A stretch of 64,000 bases of DNA from Bradyrhizobium sp. LLZ17 (GTDB lineage Bacteria; Pseudomonadota; Alphaproteobacteria; Rhizobiales; Xanthobacteraceae). The notes under the pieces were generated by a model. It was not told the DNA's origin. It did no database searches and saw nothing but the letters and a program-made list of their open reading frames with translations. Below are positions 27,205-35,904 of this stretch, piece after piece. How positions within the stretch are numbered: position 1 is the stretch's first letter; every line of letters begins with the position of its first letter. The translations under genes were made by a program, and so were the position numbers. The stretch lies in the NCBI RefSeq assembly GCF_041200145.1, contig NZ_CP165734.1:2542001-2606000 (forward strand), given 5' to 3'.

Positions 27205-28014
27205 TCAAGAGGCGAAAATCACGTCCTCGCGCTGGCTGACATGCCAGGGAATGACCAGCTTCTCGACCCGGTCGACGATCCAGAACAGGATGACGCCGAG
27301 CAGCGCCAGAATCACGAGCGCAGCGAACATGGTCGGCAGGTCGAAGGTTCCGATCGAGCGCTGCATCACATAGCCAATGCCGGAATTGGAGCCGACGAAC
27401 TCGCCGACGACGGCGCCGACCACGGCAAGCGTTACGGAGACCTTGAGGCCGGAGAAGATCGCAGGCAGTGCATGCGGCAGGTTCACCGCGCAGAACACCT
27501 GGAACCGGCTGCCCTGCATGGCGCGGGCGAGATCGACCATGTCGGGATCGACAGACTTGAAGCCCTGCACCGCCGAGACCACCACAGGAAAGAAGCCGAG
27601 CAGGAAGGCCGAGATCACTTTTGGAATGATGCCGAAGCCGAACCAGACCACGAACAAGGGCGCGATCGCGATCTTCGGCACGGATTGGGAGAACACCAGC
27701 AGCGGATAGACGTAGCTCTCCACCGTCTTCGAGCCCGCGATCAGCATCGCGATCGGGATGCCGAACAGCGCCGAGAGCGCGAAACCGCAGACGGTTGCAT
27801 AGGTCGTCGGCCAGGATTGTCGCAACAGTTCCGGCCAGTCGGTGCGCAGCACCGCGACGACGTCGGCCGGCGCCGGGATTTGGTAGGCGGGGATCTTGAA
27901 GATGCGGATCGCGAGATCCCAGGCCACGACGATGAACACCAGGAACAGAAACGGCCGGATCCAGGCCGCATTCAGCATCTTGGACAGCGCACTTTGCGGC
28001 TTCAATTCAGCCAC
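27205..28014 (-). CDS. ABC transporter permease, NitT/TauT (SsuC-like) family
   Basis: A 269-residue inner-membrane protein with about six hydrophobic segments, starting with RPFLFLVFIVVAWDLAIRIF. The cytoplasmic EAA-type loop is replaced by FKSVDPDMVDLARAMQGSRFQVFCAVNLPHALPAIFSGLKVSVTLAVVGAVVGEFVGSNSGIGY, the standard coupling region of this permease family. First gene of the operon after the RutR-like operator; the binding-protein gene follows 50 bases downstream. Confidence 0.94.
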   Translation of the reverse strand: MAELKPQSALSKMLNAAWIRPFLFLVFIVVAWDLAIRIFKIPAYQIPAPADVVAVLRTDWPELLRQSWPTTYATVCGFALSALFGIPIAMLIAGSKTVESYVYPLLVFSQSVPKIAIAPLFVVWFGFGIIPKVISAFLLGFFPVVVSAVQGFKSVDPDMVDLARAMQGSRFQVFCAVNLPHALPAIFSGLKVSVTLAVVGAVVGEFVGSNSGIGYVMQRSIGTFDLPTMFAALVILALLGVILFWIVDRVEKLVIPWHVSQREDVIFAS

Positions 28015-28052
28015 GTCTCACTCCCGGTCTTCTTGTTCGTTCTGAGGAGAAA

Positions 28053-28068
28053 TTAACCGATTGGGTAA
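28053..28068. promoter_or_regulatory. probable operator resembling the RutR site
   Basis: TTAACCGATTGGGTAA is a near-palindrome 39 bases upstream of the permease start. From memory the E. coli RutR consensus is TTGACCANNTGGTCAA. This site agrees at most fixed positions and has the same length and spacing. A TetR-family regulator is encoded just upstream, so this is the likely control point of the transport-catabolism operon. Confidence 0.55.
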
Positions 28069-28160
28069 ATACTGTCCAGAGCTTTCCCTGTGACGTTTTT
28101 GCGCGGTTCCGGGTGAGTTTGGCGGCCTCTGGGATCAAGGCCACGCCAAATCCTCGGTGT

Positions 28161-28286
28161 CGTCCCGGCGAAAGCCAGGATCCATTACCCCAGGGCAACC
28201 TTTGGCGAACACTGGTCGCTCGGAATTAAGACCTCACGCCAACGAGACATCACGCGGTATGGGTCCTGGCCTTCGCCAGGACGACG
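28161..28286. repeat. intergenic palindrome CGTCCCGGCGAA/TTCGCCAGGACG type
   Basis: CGTCCCGGCGAAAGCCAGGATCC at the left and GGGTCCTGGCCTTCGCCAGGACGACG at the right are complementary around a 75-base centre. The same family occurs at 44625-44743. It occupies most of the 312-base gap between the TetR gene and the operon; the remainder holds the operator at 28053-28068 and no gene. Confidence 0.85.
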
Positions 28287-28327
28287 CGGAGGTATATCGC
28301 GTGAATCGAAACAGCGAAGCTGCTGCG

Positions 28328-29035
28328 CTACAGCGTCTGCGCCACCGCGGCGCGCTTTTTCGGCGCTTTCACGACGTCCAGCATTTCCGCCGAGCGCCCT
28401 GTCAGCGCCGCCAGCACCAGGCCGACCATGTGCGCGAGCCGCTCGTCCTTGGCTTTCTTGTCCAGCAAATCGCGGCCGAAGATTACGCTCAACGTGGCCG
28501 AATTCGAGAGGTAGAAGAAGCAAAGCCCTGCGATCGAAATGTAGAGCTGCACCGGATCGATCGCGACCTGGAAGTCGCCGCTCTCGACGCCGCGCCGCAC
28601 CACGGTGCGAATCATCTCGACGAAGGGCGAATGCATCGACTTGACCTTGGTCGAGCGCTTCAGATGCTTTGCCCGCGCGAGGTTCTCGGTCTGCAGCAGC
28701 GACAGGAATTCCGGGTTGCGCAGAAAATAATTCCAGGTGAACTCGATCAGGCGCCGGATCGCCTCGGGCGGATCGAGATGCTCGAGATCAAGTCCCCGCT
28801 CCTCGCTGCGGATCTTATCATAGGCGCCTTCGAGCACCGCGAGGTAGAGCTCGTCCTTGTTGCCGACGTGATAATAAAGCATGCGCTTGTTGGCGCCGGC
28901 GCTCGCCGCGATGCGGTCGACACGCGCGCCGGCGAGCCCGTGCGCCGCAAACTCCTGCTTGGCGGCCTCGAGAATGCGCAGCCGCATCCCTTCGGGATCG
29001 CGCTGCCATGTCAGAGTTCGCTTTGCCTTGGCCAA
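28328..29035 (-). CDS. TetR-family transcriptional regulator (RutR-like)
   Basis: 235 residues. The N-terminal helix-turn-helix is MRLRILEAAKQEFAAHGLAGARVDRIAASAGANKRMLYYHVGNKDELYLAVLEGAYDKIR. The LLYY/MLYYHVGNKDELY stretch and the following domain resemble RutR-type regulators. It lies directly upstream of, and on the same strand as, the NitT/TauT transport and catabolism operon. The RutR-like operator in front of that operon makes it the obvious regulator, probably released by the transported compound or an intermediate. The C-terminus is basic (KAPKKRAAVAQTL). Confidence 0.9.
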   Translation of the reverse strand: MAKAKRTLTWQRDPEGMRLRILEAAKQEFAAHGLAGARVDRIAASAGANKRMLYYHVGNKDELYLAVLEGAYDKIRSEERGLDLEHLDPPEAIRRLIEFTWNYFLRNPEFLSLLQTENLARAKHLKRSTKVKSMHSPFVEMIRTVVRRGVESGDFQVAIDPVQLYISIAGLCFFYLSNSATLSVIFGRDLLDKKAKDERLAHMVGLVLAALTGRSAEMLDVVKAPKKRAAVAQTL

Positions 29036-29099
29036 ACCGGTCGCTCGCTGTCACTCGTCGGGATCGGCTTTATCATGGATGCGGCTCGCCTCATAGTTT

Positions 29100-29181
29100 C
29101 GTCATTGCGAGGAGCCCTTGCGACGAAGCAATCCAGAATCGCACTACGGAAACAGTCTGGATCGCTTCGCTCGCAATGACG
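29100..29181. repeat. intergenic palindrome CGTCATTGCGAG/CGCAATGACG type
   Basis: CGTCATTGCGAGGAGC with GAAGCAATCCAGA on the left pairs with TCTGGATCGCTTCGCTCGCAATGACG on the right. Same family as 47721-47800. It lies between the VOC protein gene and the TetR gene. Confidence 0.88.
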
Positions 29182-29198
29182 GCTGGTGAGAGTGGAGC

Positions 29199-30047
29199 CT
29201 ACACCACCGGCTTCGGCGAACGCTCCAGCAGCACGGTCTGGATCCCGCAGGTGCCGTTCCTGACTGTCATGATCCGCGTGCCCGGCTTGCGGCCGTTGCG
29301 CACTTCGCTGACGTCGAGTCCGCTCGCGATCAGGCGAGCACGGGTCGCGTCGATGTCGGCGACCCGCCAGCTCAGGCCCCAGAGACGGTCGTGATTGGAA
29401 TCGCCACCGGCCACGGGACGGCGCACCAGTTCGACGACGAGGTCGCCGCAGCGGAAGAACATCAGCTGGCCCCAGTCCTGGTGCGAGCGATCGAGGGCCA
29501 GATCGAGCCCGAGCCGCGCGCCATAGAGCGCCGCTGCACGATCGGAATCTTCCGTGGTGATCACGACGTGATCGAGGCCATCGATCGGCGCGACGTCGGT
29601 CGCCGCGGAGAGCGGGCGCTCGCCGGCAAGCTCGAGGAAAAACATGCGCACGCCGCGCGCGAACTCCGTCGCGGCGCGCGTGCGCTTCCAGTGCAGCACC
29701 GCGCCGGTCGCAGCATCGCTGCTTTCGACCTCGGCGATCGGATCCGGCTTGAGCGCCACCCGATCGAGCCGCCGGTGCATCTTGCCGATGTCAGCGACAC
29801 GAAAGCACAGGCTGGCGAGCACGCCCTCGCCGTCGTCGAGCACCGCGCGCATCCGGTCGGCGGCCACGCCGACACCACTCGGCGCCATCAGCTCGATCGT
29901 CATATTCGCAAGCGTGAACAGCACGCGATCGGCGCCCTCGCCGGAGTTCTGCCAGGCCGGCGCGCGCCCCAGCAGCGTCTGGTAGGCCGCCTTGGCCGCA
30001 CCGATGTCCTGGACCAGAGCGACGACGTGATCGAGGCCGGTGATCAT
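29199..30047 (-). CDS. VOC-family protein with two glyoxalase-like domains
   Basis: 282 residues from ATG 30047, preceded by AAAAGGGGAAAAT. Two vicinal-oxygen-chelate modules can be read: residues 1-130 (MITGLDHVVALVQDIGAAKAAYQTLLGRAP) and about 150-280 (DGLDHVVITTEDSDRAAALYGARLGLDLALDR). His in LDHVV of both repeats and Glu in NMTIELM and DLVVELV are at metal-ligand positions. The family includes glyoxalases, dioxygenases and epimerases; the specific reaction cannot be assigned. No operon partner on this strand is closer than the TetR gene 160 bases downstream. Confidence 0.88.
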   Translation of the reverse strand: MITGLDHVVALVQDIGAAKAAYQTLLGRAPAWQNSGEGADRVLFTLANMTIELMAPSGVGVAADRMRAVLDDGEGVLASLCFRVADIGKMHRRLDRVALKPDPIAEVESSDAATGAVLHWKRTRAATEFARGVRMFFLELAGERPLSAATDVAPIDGLDHVVITTEDSDRAAALYGARLGLDLALDRSHQDWGQLMFFRCGDLVVELVRRPVAGGDSNHDRLWGLSWRVADIDATRARLIASGLDVSEVRNGRKPGTRIMTVRNGTCGIQTVLLERSPKPVV

Positions 30048-30253
30048 ATTTTCCCCTTTTCTGGACCTGGAACAACCGGCCGAAACACGGCATTTGTCCG
30101 GGCTTGGCATTGCCCTGTGATGGTCGTATTCCGGCACCCTATCGACCTCAAGCGCCTCGTGACAATTTTGCGAATAATTTCAGCGTCTCCAGCGCGGAAC
30201 CGGTGCTAGAGTAACCCGCCGGCCAAGACCACAAAGCGCATCACGGACAAGCA

Positions 30254-31147
30254 ATGCAGGCTCTCTTTATCGGACAGACCTATATCGACGTCGTCTTCAT
30301 CACCGACCACATGCCGACCGGCGACGAGAAGCACGTGGCCTCGGACTATGCGGTTTCCTTCGGCGGCAATGCGGTGACGGCGGCGTTCTGCTGCGCCAAG
30401 CTCGGCATCGTGCCCGATCTGATCGCAACCGCAGCCAATGACTGGCTCGGCCGCATGTTCATGGACATGTGCGCGAAATACGGCATCTCGCTGCATGGCC
30501 GGAAGGTGAACCAGTCGTCGCTGTCCTTCATCATGCCCAAGGACGGCAAGCGCGCCATCGTGCGCTGCCGCGACGATGACCACATCCATCCGTTCCCGAT
30601 GCTCAATCTCGGCGGCTGCCGGGCGCTGCACATCGATGGCCACCAGCCCGATGCCGCGATCCACTACGCCAAGGTGTGCCGCGAGGCCGGCATCTTGACC
30701 TCGCTGGACGGCGGCGGCCTGCGCACCAACACGCATGAGCTGCTGGAATTCATCGACGTCGCGATCGTGGCCGAGCGGCTGTGCGAGCAGATGGATCTGA
30801 CGCCGGATAAGATGCTGGAATACCTCAAGAGCCGCGGCTGCAAGATCGGCGGCATCACCATGGGCGAGAAGGGCCTGCTCTGGTACAACGAGACCGGCAC
30901 GGTCGAGATCATGCCGGCCATGCCGATCCCGCGCGAGCGGGTGATCGACACCAATGGCGCCGGCGACGTGTTTCATGGCGCCTATGTCTATTCCTATCTG
31001 GCCCATCCCGGCAAAAGCTGGCGCGAGCATTTCGACTTTGCGCGGGCCGCCTCGACCTTCAAGATTCAGCGCCTCGGCAACGAGGCGGGATTGCCGACCC
31101 TTGTCGACATCGCCAAGGTCAGGCACGAGTTCGAGGTCAGGGTCTAG
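30254..31147 (+). CDS. PfkB-family carbohydrate kinase
   Basis: 297 residues starting at ATG 30254. Ribokinase-fold marks: VSFGGNAVTAAFCCAKLG (substrate-site Gly-Gly-Asn), NDWLGRMFMD, and the catalytic anion-hole motif VIDTNGAGDVFHGAYVYSYL with the base Asp in GAGD. It is likely ATP-dependent and acts on a sugar or nucleoside; specificity is unknown. A second PfkB-type gene follows 32 bases later in the same direction, so the two are probably co-transcribed. Adjacent PfkB pairs are unusual and may serve successive or alternative phosphorylations. Confidence 0.9.
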   Translation: MQALFIGQTYIDVVFITDHMPTGDEKHVASDYAVSFGGNAVTAAFCCAKLGIVPDLIATAANDWLGRMFMDMCAKYGISLHGRKVNQSSLSFIMPKDGKRAIVRCRDDDHIHPFPMLNLGGCRALHIDGHQPDAAIHYAKVCREAGILTSLDGGGLRTNTHELLEFIDVAIVAERLCEQMDLTPDKMLEYLKSRGCKIGGITMGEKGLLWYNETGTVEIMPAMPIPRERVIDTNGAGDVFHGAYVYSYLAHPGKSWREHFDFARAASTFKIQRLGNEAGLPTLVDIAKVRHEFEVRV

Positions 31148-31179
31148 CCTTCACCGGGGTCTCTCATCTGAGGTTTGTT

Positions 31180-32089
31180 ATGGGGCGCGTCTTCGTCGCC
31201 GGCAGCATCAACATGGATGTGGTGGCGACCGCCGATCGCCATCCCAAGGTCGGCGAGACCGTCGCCGGCAAGCAGGTGCTGTATTTTCCGGGCGGCAAGG
31301 GAGCGAACCAGGCCGTTGCGGCGTCGCGGCTCGGCGCCAGCACCACGCTGATAGGCCGGCTGGGCAAGGATTCCTTCGGCGCGGAGCTGAAGACTTTCCT
31401 CGCGGCTCAGGGTGTCGACCTCGGCTCCATTAAGGACACCGCCGAGGCGCACACCGGCACGGCCATCATCACGGTGGCGGAAGCCGACAACACCATCGTC
31501 GTCATCCCCGGAAGCAATGCGCTGGTCAGCGCTGATGACGTCGCGGACGTTCCACTGGCGAAGGGCGATGTCGCCGTCAGCCAGTTCGAGATCCCGCTGC
31601 CGACCATTGCCGCATTCTTTCAACGCGCTCGCGCCGCTGGGGCCACAACGTTGCTCAATCCGGCGCCGGCGCAGAAAAATGTCCAGCGAGCTGCTCGCAC
31701 TGGTCGACATCCTCGTGCTGAACGAGACCGAGCTTGGCTTGCTCGCCGGCACCGAGCTGTCAGACAGCGACGAGGCCGCCGGGATCATCGGCGTCGCGCG
31801 AGAACTCCAGGCGCGGGGGAACCAGACCATCTGCGTCACGCTCGGCAAACGCGGCGTGCTCGCGCTCGCCGGACGCGAGGAATTATCGGTTCCCGGCCGC
31901 GTGGTGAAGGCCGTCGACACCACCGGCGCCGGCGATTGTTTTGTGGGCGCGCTCGCGGCACAACTGGCCGAGGGTGTGGCTTTGCGCGCCGCCCTCGCCT
32001 TCGCAAACGTCGCCGCCTCGATCAGCGTGCAGCGCATGGGCGCCGGACCGTCGATGCCGACGGCCGAGGAAGTTGCGGCTGTTCTATAG
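31180..32089 (+). pseudogene. rbsK: ribokinase (PfkB family) gene interrupted by one extra base
   Basis: The first frame gives a good ribokinase N-terminus (MGRVFVAGSINMDVVATADRHPKVGE; YFPGGKGANQAVAASRLG; LLNPAPAQK). The continuation is in the next frame: MSSELLALVDILVLNETELGLLAGTE, TICVTLGKRGVLALAG, and the catalytic VVKAVDTTGAGDCFVGALAAQL, ending at 32089. The break is in a run of five A near 31674-31678; four A would restore one frame. The total of 910 bases is one more than 303 codons, as expected. If the extra A is real the catalytic half is lost; if it is a sequencing error this is an intact 302-residue ribokinase. Confidence 0.85.
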
Positions 32090-32105
32090 CGTCGACCGCT
32101 TTCTT

Positions 32106-32275
32106 CACCTCGCCACGCCTGCGGGGAGAGGTCGGATCGCATCGCGAGATGCGATCCGGGTGAGGGGGAGTGCCCGCGAGTGCAACTGTCATCTAATTTG
32201 CCGAGACAGCCCCTCACCCCCCGCCCTCTCCCCGTAAGAACGAAGAGAGGGAGAGGAGGAAGACGGGGGAGAAGC
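32106..32275. repeat. intergenic element of the CTCTCCCC/GGGGAGAG family
   Basis: GCCTGCGGGGAGAGGTCGG followed by GATCGCATCGCGAGATGCGATCC, then GCCCCTCACC, CCGCCCTCTCCCCG and GAAGAGAGGGAGAGG. This is a diverged single copy of the units at 24833-25159 and 36544-36672, between two convergent genes, where it could also end transcription. Confidence 0.75.
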
Positions 32276-32277
32276 AC

Positions 32278-33498
32278 TCAAGCCAGCGCGCCCTTCAGAT
32301 CAAAGCTCTCATCCGCCGCCTGCTCCGGGGTGATCGAGCGGTCCATGCCGAACAGGCGGCGGCCGAACATGTGATCGCCGGCGCGGTTGATGGACTCGAT
32401 GCCGAGCAGCCTGTCACCCTTGTAGCAGAACGCCGAGAACGCCATCCTGGCGGGATCGCCGCGCAGCACGACGCGGTCGTAGCCGGTGGTGAGCCCGGCG
32501 ATCTGGAGCTTGTCGTCGCCCTGATCGCTCCAGAACCAGGGATGGCTGTCATAGATTTTCCTGTCGCCGGTCAGCCGCGCCGCCAGACAACGGGCGTGGT
32601 CGGTGGCGTTCTGCACCGACTCCACCCGCAGCGATCCACCGAAGCGCGGACTCGCGAACAGCGCGCAATCTCCGATCGCCGAAATGTCGGGATCCGAGGT
32701 CGAGAGATATTCGTCGACGATGATGCCGGCGGCGACCGGCAGCCCCGCCTCGGCCGCGAGCTCGATGTTCGGCAGCACACCGACGCCGACCACCACGAGG
32801 TCGGCCGGCAGATGCCGGCCGTCGCTCAAGGAAACACCGGTGACCGTGCCACCCTCAGCCTCGATCGAGGTTGCCTGCACGCCAAGGTGAATGCGGATGC
32901 CGGCCTCACGATGCCGCGCCTGAAAATACTCGGAGACCTCGGCCGTCACCGCGCGCGCCATCACGCGCGGAGCAAGCTCGAGCACGTCGACTTCGAGGCC
33001 CTTGATCCGCGCGGTCGCCGCGAATTCAAGACCGATAAAGCCAGCGCCGATGATCACGGCGCGCGTTTTCGACGGAAGGATGTTTCTCAGTGCCTCGCTC
33101 TCGTCGAGAATGCGCAAGTATTTCACGTCGGGCAGATTCGCATTCGGCAGATCAAGCAGCCGGTTGCGCGCGCCAGTCGCCAGCACGAGATGCCAGTAGG
33201 GAAGCGTCTCGCCCGACGCGAGCAGGACTTTTCGCCCCGGGCGGTCGATCGAGACGGCACGGCCCGCGATCAGATCGATCGTCTGCTCGTGATAGAATTT
33301 CTCCGGCCGGAACATCAGGCTGTCCGGCCCGGCCGATCCCTTGATGTAGGCTTTCGACAAAGGCGGCCGCTGATACGGCAGATGCGCCTCGTCGTTGATC
33401 AGGCAGATGCGACCGGAAAAGCCGGCCTGGCGCAGGGATGCCGCGACCTGATAGCCGCCATGGCCGGCTCCGACAATGACCACCGGACCATCCGTCAT
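32278..33498 (-). CDS. FAD-dependent ferredoxin/rubredoxin-type reductase
   Basis: 406 residues from ATG 33498 (MTDGPVVIVGAGHGGYQ). The FAD-binding GxGxxG is at residues 8-13, LVLATGARNR near 105, the NAD(P)H-binding AVIIGAGFIGLEFAATA near 147, and the second FAD motif SAIGDCALFASP near 275. The length and C-terminal region (LQIAGLTTGYDRVVLRGDP, LLGIESINRAGDHM) match reductases of dioxygenase and P450 ferredoxin systems (BphA4, PuR type). It could supply electrons to the soluble P450 at 13000-14220, which lacks a local reductase, but nothing in the sequence links them. Confidence 0.9.
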   Translation of the reverse strand: MTDGPVVIVGAGHGGYQVAASLRQAGFSGRICLINDEAHLPYQRPPLSKAYIKGSAGPDSLMFRPEKFYHEQTIDLIAGRAVSIDRPGRKVLLASGETLPYWHLVLATGARNRLLDLPNANLPDVKYLRILDESEALRNILPSKTRAVIIGAGFIGLEFAATARIKGLEVDVLELAPRVMARAVTAEVSEYFQARHREAGIRIHLGVQATSIEAEGGTVTGVSLSDGRHLPADLVVVGVGVLPNIELAAEAGLPVAAGIIVDEYLSTSDPDISAIGDCALFASPRFGGSLRVESVQNATDHARCLAARLTGDRKIYDSHPWFWSDQGDDKLQIAGLTTGYDRVVLRGDPARMAFSAFCYKGDRLLGIESINRAGDHMFGRRLFGMDRSITPEQAADESFDLKGALA

Positions 33499-33759
33499 TG
33501 GAACAGCCAAAGTTTGTGGACACAGGCCTTCTGGACACAGGTGTAACCCACGTCGTCCCCTCTCTTGCTGATTTGGCTTGCTAGCCGCGTCGATGAGGAG
33601 CCGGCGCTCGTGTCCGTCCCTAAACGATGGCGGGGCCATTTGAGCCTATCGTTCCGGCTTTCGCAAGAGCGGCATGCGGGGCACTGACGGCCGGGGATTG
33701 TCACCCCGCGCCTTCTGCGATCTAGTTGCAGCAAACCACCTCATGCCGGGGATTTTCCG

Positions 33760-34554
33760 ATGCCAGCTCCCGTCTCCCAACCCGATGATCCCGCTCTGCT
33801 GCGAATCGACGGCGCGATTGCGACCATCACGCTCAACCGCCCCACCGCGTTCAATTCGATCAATCTCGCGATCGCACAGAAGCTCGAACAGCTCGCTTCC
33901 TATGTCGAAAGCGACGACGCAATCAGGGTTTTGGTGATCGAGGGCGAAGGCCGCGCCTTCTCGGCTGGCGGCGATCTGCAGACGATCGGCGCCGCCGCCG
34001 AGGCCAACACGGTGACGCAGGTGGTGGGCCAGTTGCTCAAGCACTATCACGCCTTCATCGAGACGGTCCGGCGCATGCCGAAGATTTCGCTGTCCAGCGT
34101 CCACGGCTCGGCCGCCGGCGCCGGCATGGGGCTCGCCTTCGTCACCGACCTCTGCATCGCCGCGGAAGACGCCAAATTCACGCCGGCCTATGCCAAGATC
34201 GGCGTCTCGCCGGATGGCGGCTCAACGGTCGGTATCGTCGGCACGGTCGGCTCCCGCCGTGCGCTGCAAATCTTCCTGTCCGAAGACAATTTTACCGCGC
34301 AACAGGCCCATGAATGGGGCCTCGTCGCCAAGATCGTTCCCGCCACCGAGCTGAAGGCCGCGACGCGGCAGTTCGCCGAACGCCTGGCGCAAAACCCGCC
34401 GGCGGCGATTGCCGGCACCAAATCGCTGGTTAACCAGGCCGCCACCACACCGGTGAAGCAGCAGCTCGAGGCCGAGGAGCATAAAATCATCATGGCGATG
34501 AACACGGACGACTTCCGCGTCGCGGTGAAGAAGTTCACGAGCAAGAGCAAGTAG
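33760..34554 (+). CDS. enoyl-CoA hydratase/isomerase (crotonase) family protein
   Basis: 264 residues. Crotonase marks: ATITLNRPTAFNSIN, the oxyanion-hole loops FSAGGDLQTIG and VHGSAAGAGMGLAFVTDLCIAAEDAKF, and the region TPAYAKIGVSPDGGST where the catalytic acid normally lies. Here the position has Asp-Gly-Gly rather than the Glu-containing loop of hydratases, so isomerase or other crotonase activity is as likely as hydration. It works on CoA thioesters. Monocistronic; convergent with the TRAP transporter operon only nine bases away. Confidence 0.9.
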   Translation: MPAPVSQPDDPALLRIDGAIATITLNRPTAFNSINLAIAQKLEQLASYVESDDAIRVLVIEGEGRAFSAGGDLQTIGAAAEANTVTQVVGQLLKHYHAFIETVRRMPKISLSSVHGSAAGAGMGLAFVTDLCIAAEDAKFTPAYAKIGVSPDGGSTVGIVGTVGSRRALQIFLSEDNFTAQQAHEWGLVAKIVPATELKAATRQFAERLAQNPPAAIAGTKSLVNQAATTPVKQQLEAEEHKIIMAMNTDDFRVAVKKFTSKSK

Positions 34555-34563
34555 CCCCGGCGC

Positions 34564-35904
34564 TCAATGCGGACAGATATACCCCGTGCCGGCCGGCGAC
34601 TTGAAGCAGCCGACTGATTCCGGGAGCACGTACCGCGGCAGCCACAGCACAACGCTCGGGAAGTAGATCGCAAACGCGATCGTGGCGAAGAACACCAGGT
34701 AGATCGGCAGCGCCGCGCGTAGCGCTTTCGCAAAGCTGACGCCGACGAATTTTGACGCCATCAGCAGCACCAATCCGTAAGGCGGCGTGATCAGGCCGAA
34801 GGCGAGTGTCGCGATCAGCACTACGCCCATGTGCACGCCGTTGATGTCGCCGGCCTCGGTCAGCGCATTGACCAGCGGCATGAAGATGATGATGGTCGGC
34901 ACCGGCTCGATGAAGTCTCCGACCACGGTGAACAGCAGCACCATCAGCAGCATGATCAGATGCGGATCGTTGCCGGCGATCGAGGTGATCACATCGGCGA
35001 TATAACTCGCGCCGCGCAAATAAGCCAGCATCCAGCCGAAGGCGTTGGCGGCGCCGATCGTGATCAGCGGCAGCGAAAAGATCAGCCCCGCGAGGCAGAA
35101 ATCATAGGGGATCTTCTTGATATGCCCGCGGTTGAGCGCGGGGATCACAACGAGGATGATCCAGGCCACGGCGACGACGCCGGCTTCCGTTGGCGTGAAC
35201 CAGCCGGTCAGAATGCCGCCCAACAAAATGACCGGGATCATCAGGGGTAACGCCGCGTCACCGGCGGCGAACACCACCTGCCGCAACGGCGCGCGGGGCT
35301 TGCGCAAGCCGGAAGGACCGAAGAAGTAGCAATAGATCATCAGCCCGAAGCCGATCATCAGACCCGGCACCACGCCCGCCATAAACAGGCCGGCGATCGA
35401 GACATTGCCGACGGCGCCATAGACAACGGCGGTGATACTCGGCGGCACCAGTGCCGCGATGGTCGAGGCGGAGGCGATGATGGCGGCAATGAAGGCAGGT
35501 TCATAACCCTCGCGCTTCATCGGGCCGCCGAGCGCGCGGCTCATCACCGCAACGTCGGCGGTGGTCGAGCCCGACATCTCCGAGAAGAACATGCTGAAGA
35601 CGACCACGACCTGCGACAGCCCACCCCTGATATGCCCGACCAGCGACACCGAGAGATTCGCGATCCGCACCACGACATTCGCGGAGCTCATGAGCTCGCC
35701 GACCAGGAGGAAGAACGGGATGGCCAGCAGCGCCTCGGAATCGACGCCGTCGAAGATCTTCTGGATGATCGCGGCAAGCGAGACATCCGACAGGATCGCG
35801 CCGATGAAGACGCCGGCCATCAGCGAGAACGGCACGGGCACGCCGAGATAGCCGAACGACAGGAAGCAGACTGACATCAACACAAGGACGACGGGTGCGC
35901 TCAC
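34564..35904 (-). CDS. TRAP transporter large permease subunit (DctM type)
   Basis: A 446-residue membrane protein with about twelve hydrophobic segments. Typical DctM sequence: GALIGIPFFLLVGELMSSANVV-like start, FFSEMSGSTTADVAVMSRAL, and ASTIAALVPPSITAVVYGAVGNVSIAGLFMAGVVPGLM. It starts with GTG at 35904, inside GTGA, overlapping the small subunit stop by four bases. It forms the Na+/H+-driven transport channel with the small subunit, fed by the periplasmic DctP protein. The unusual C-terminus (SVGCFKSPAGTGYICPH) may be strain-specific. Confidence 0.94.
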   Translation of the reverse strand: MSAPVVLVLMSVCFLSFGYLGVPVPFSLMAGVFIGAILSDVSLAAIIQKIFDGVDSEALLAIPFFLLVGELMSSANVVVRIANLSVSLVGHIRGGLSQVVVVFSMFFSEMSGSTTADVAVMSRALGGPMKREGYEPAFIAAIIASASTIAALVPPSITAVVYGAVGNVSIAGLFMAGVVPGLMIGFGLMIYCYFFGPSGLRKPRAPLRQVVFAAGDAALPLMIPVILLGGILTGWFTPTEAGVVAVAWIILVVIPALNRGHIKKIPYDFCLAGLIFSLPLITIGAANAFGWMLAYLRGASYIADVITSIAGNDPHLIMLLMVLLFTVVGDFIEPVPTIIIFMPLVNALTEAGDINGVHMGVVLIATLAFGLITPPYGLVLLMASKFVGVSFAKALRAALPIYLVFFATIAFAIYFPSVVLWLPRYVLPESVGCFKSPAGTGYICPH

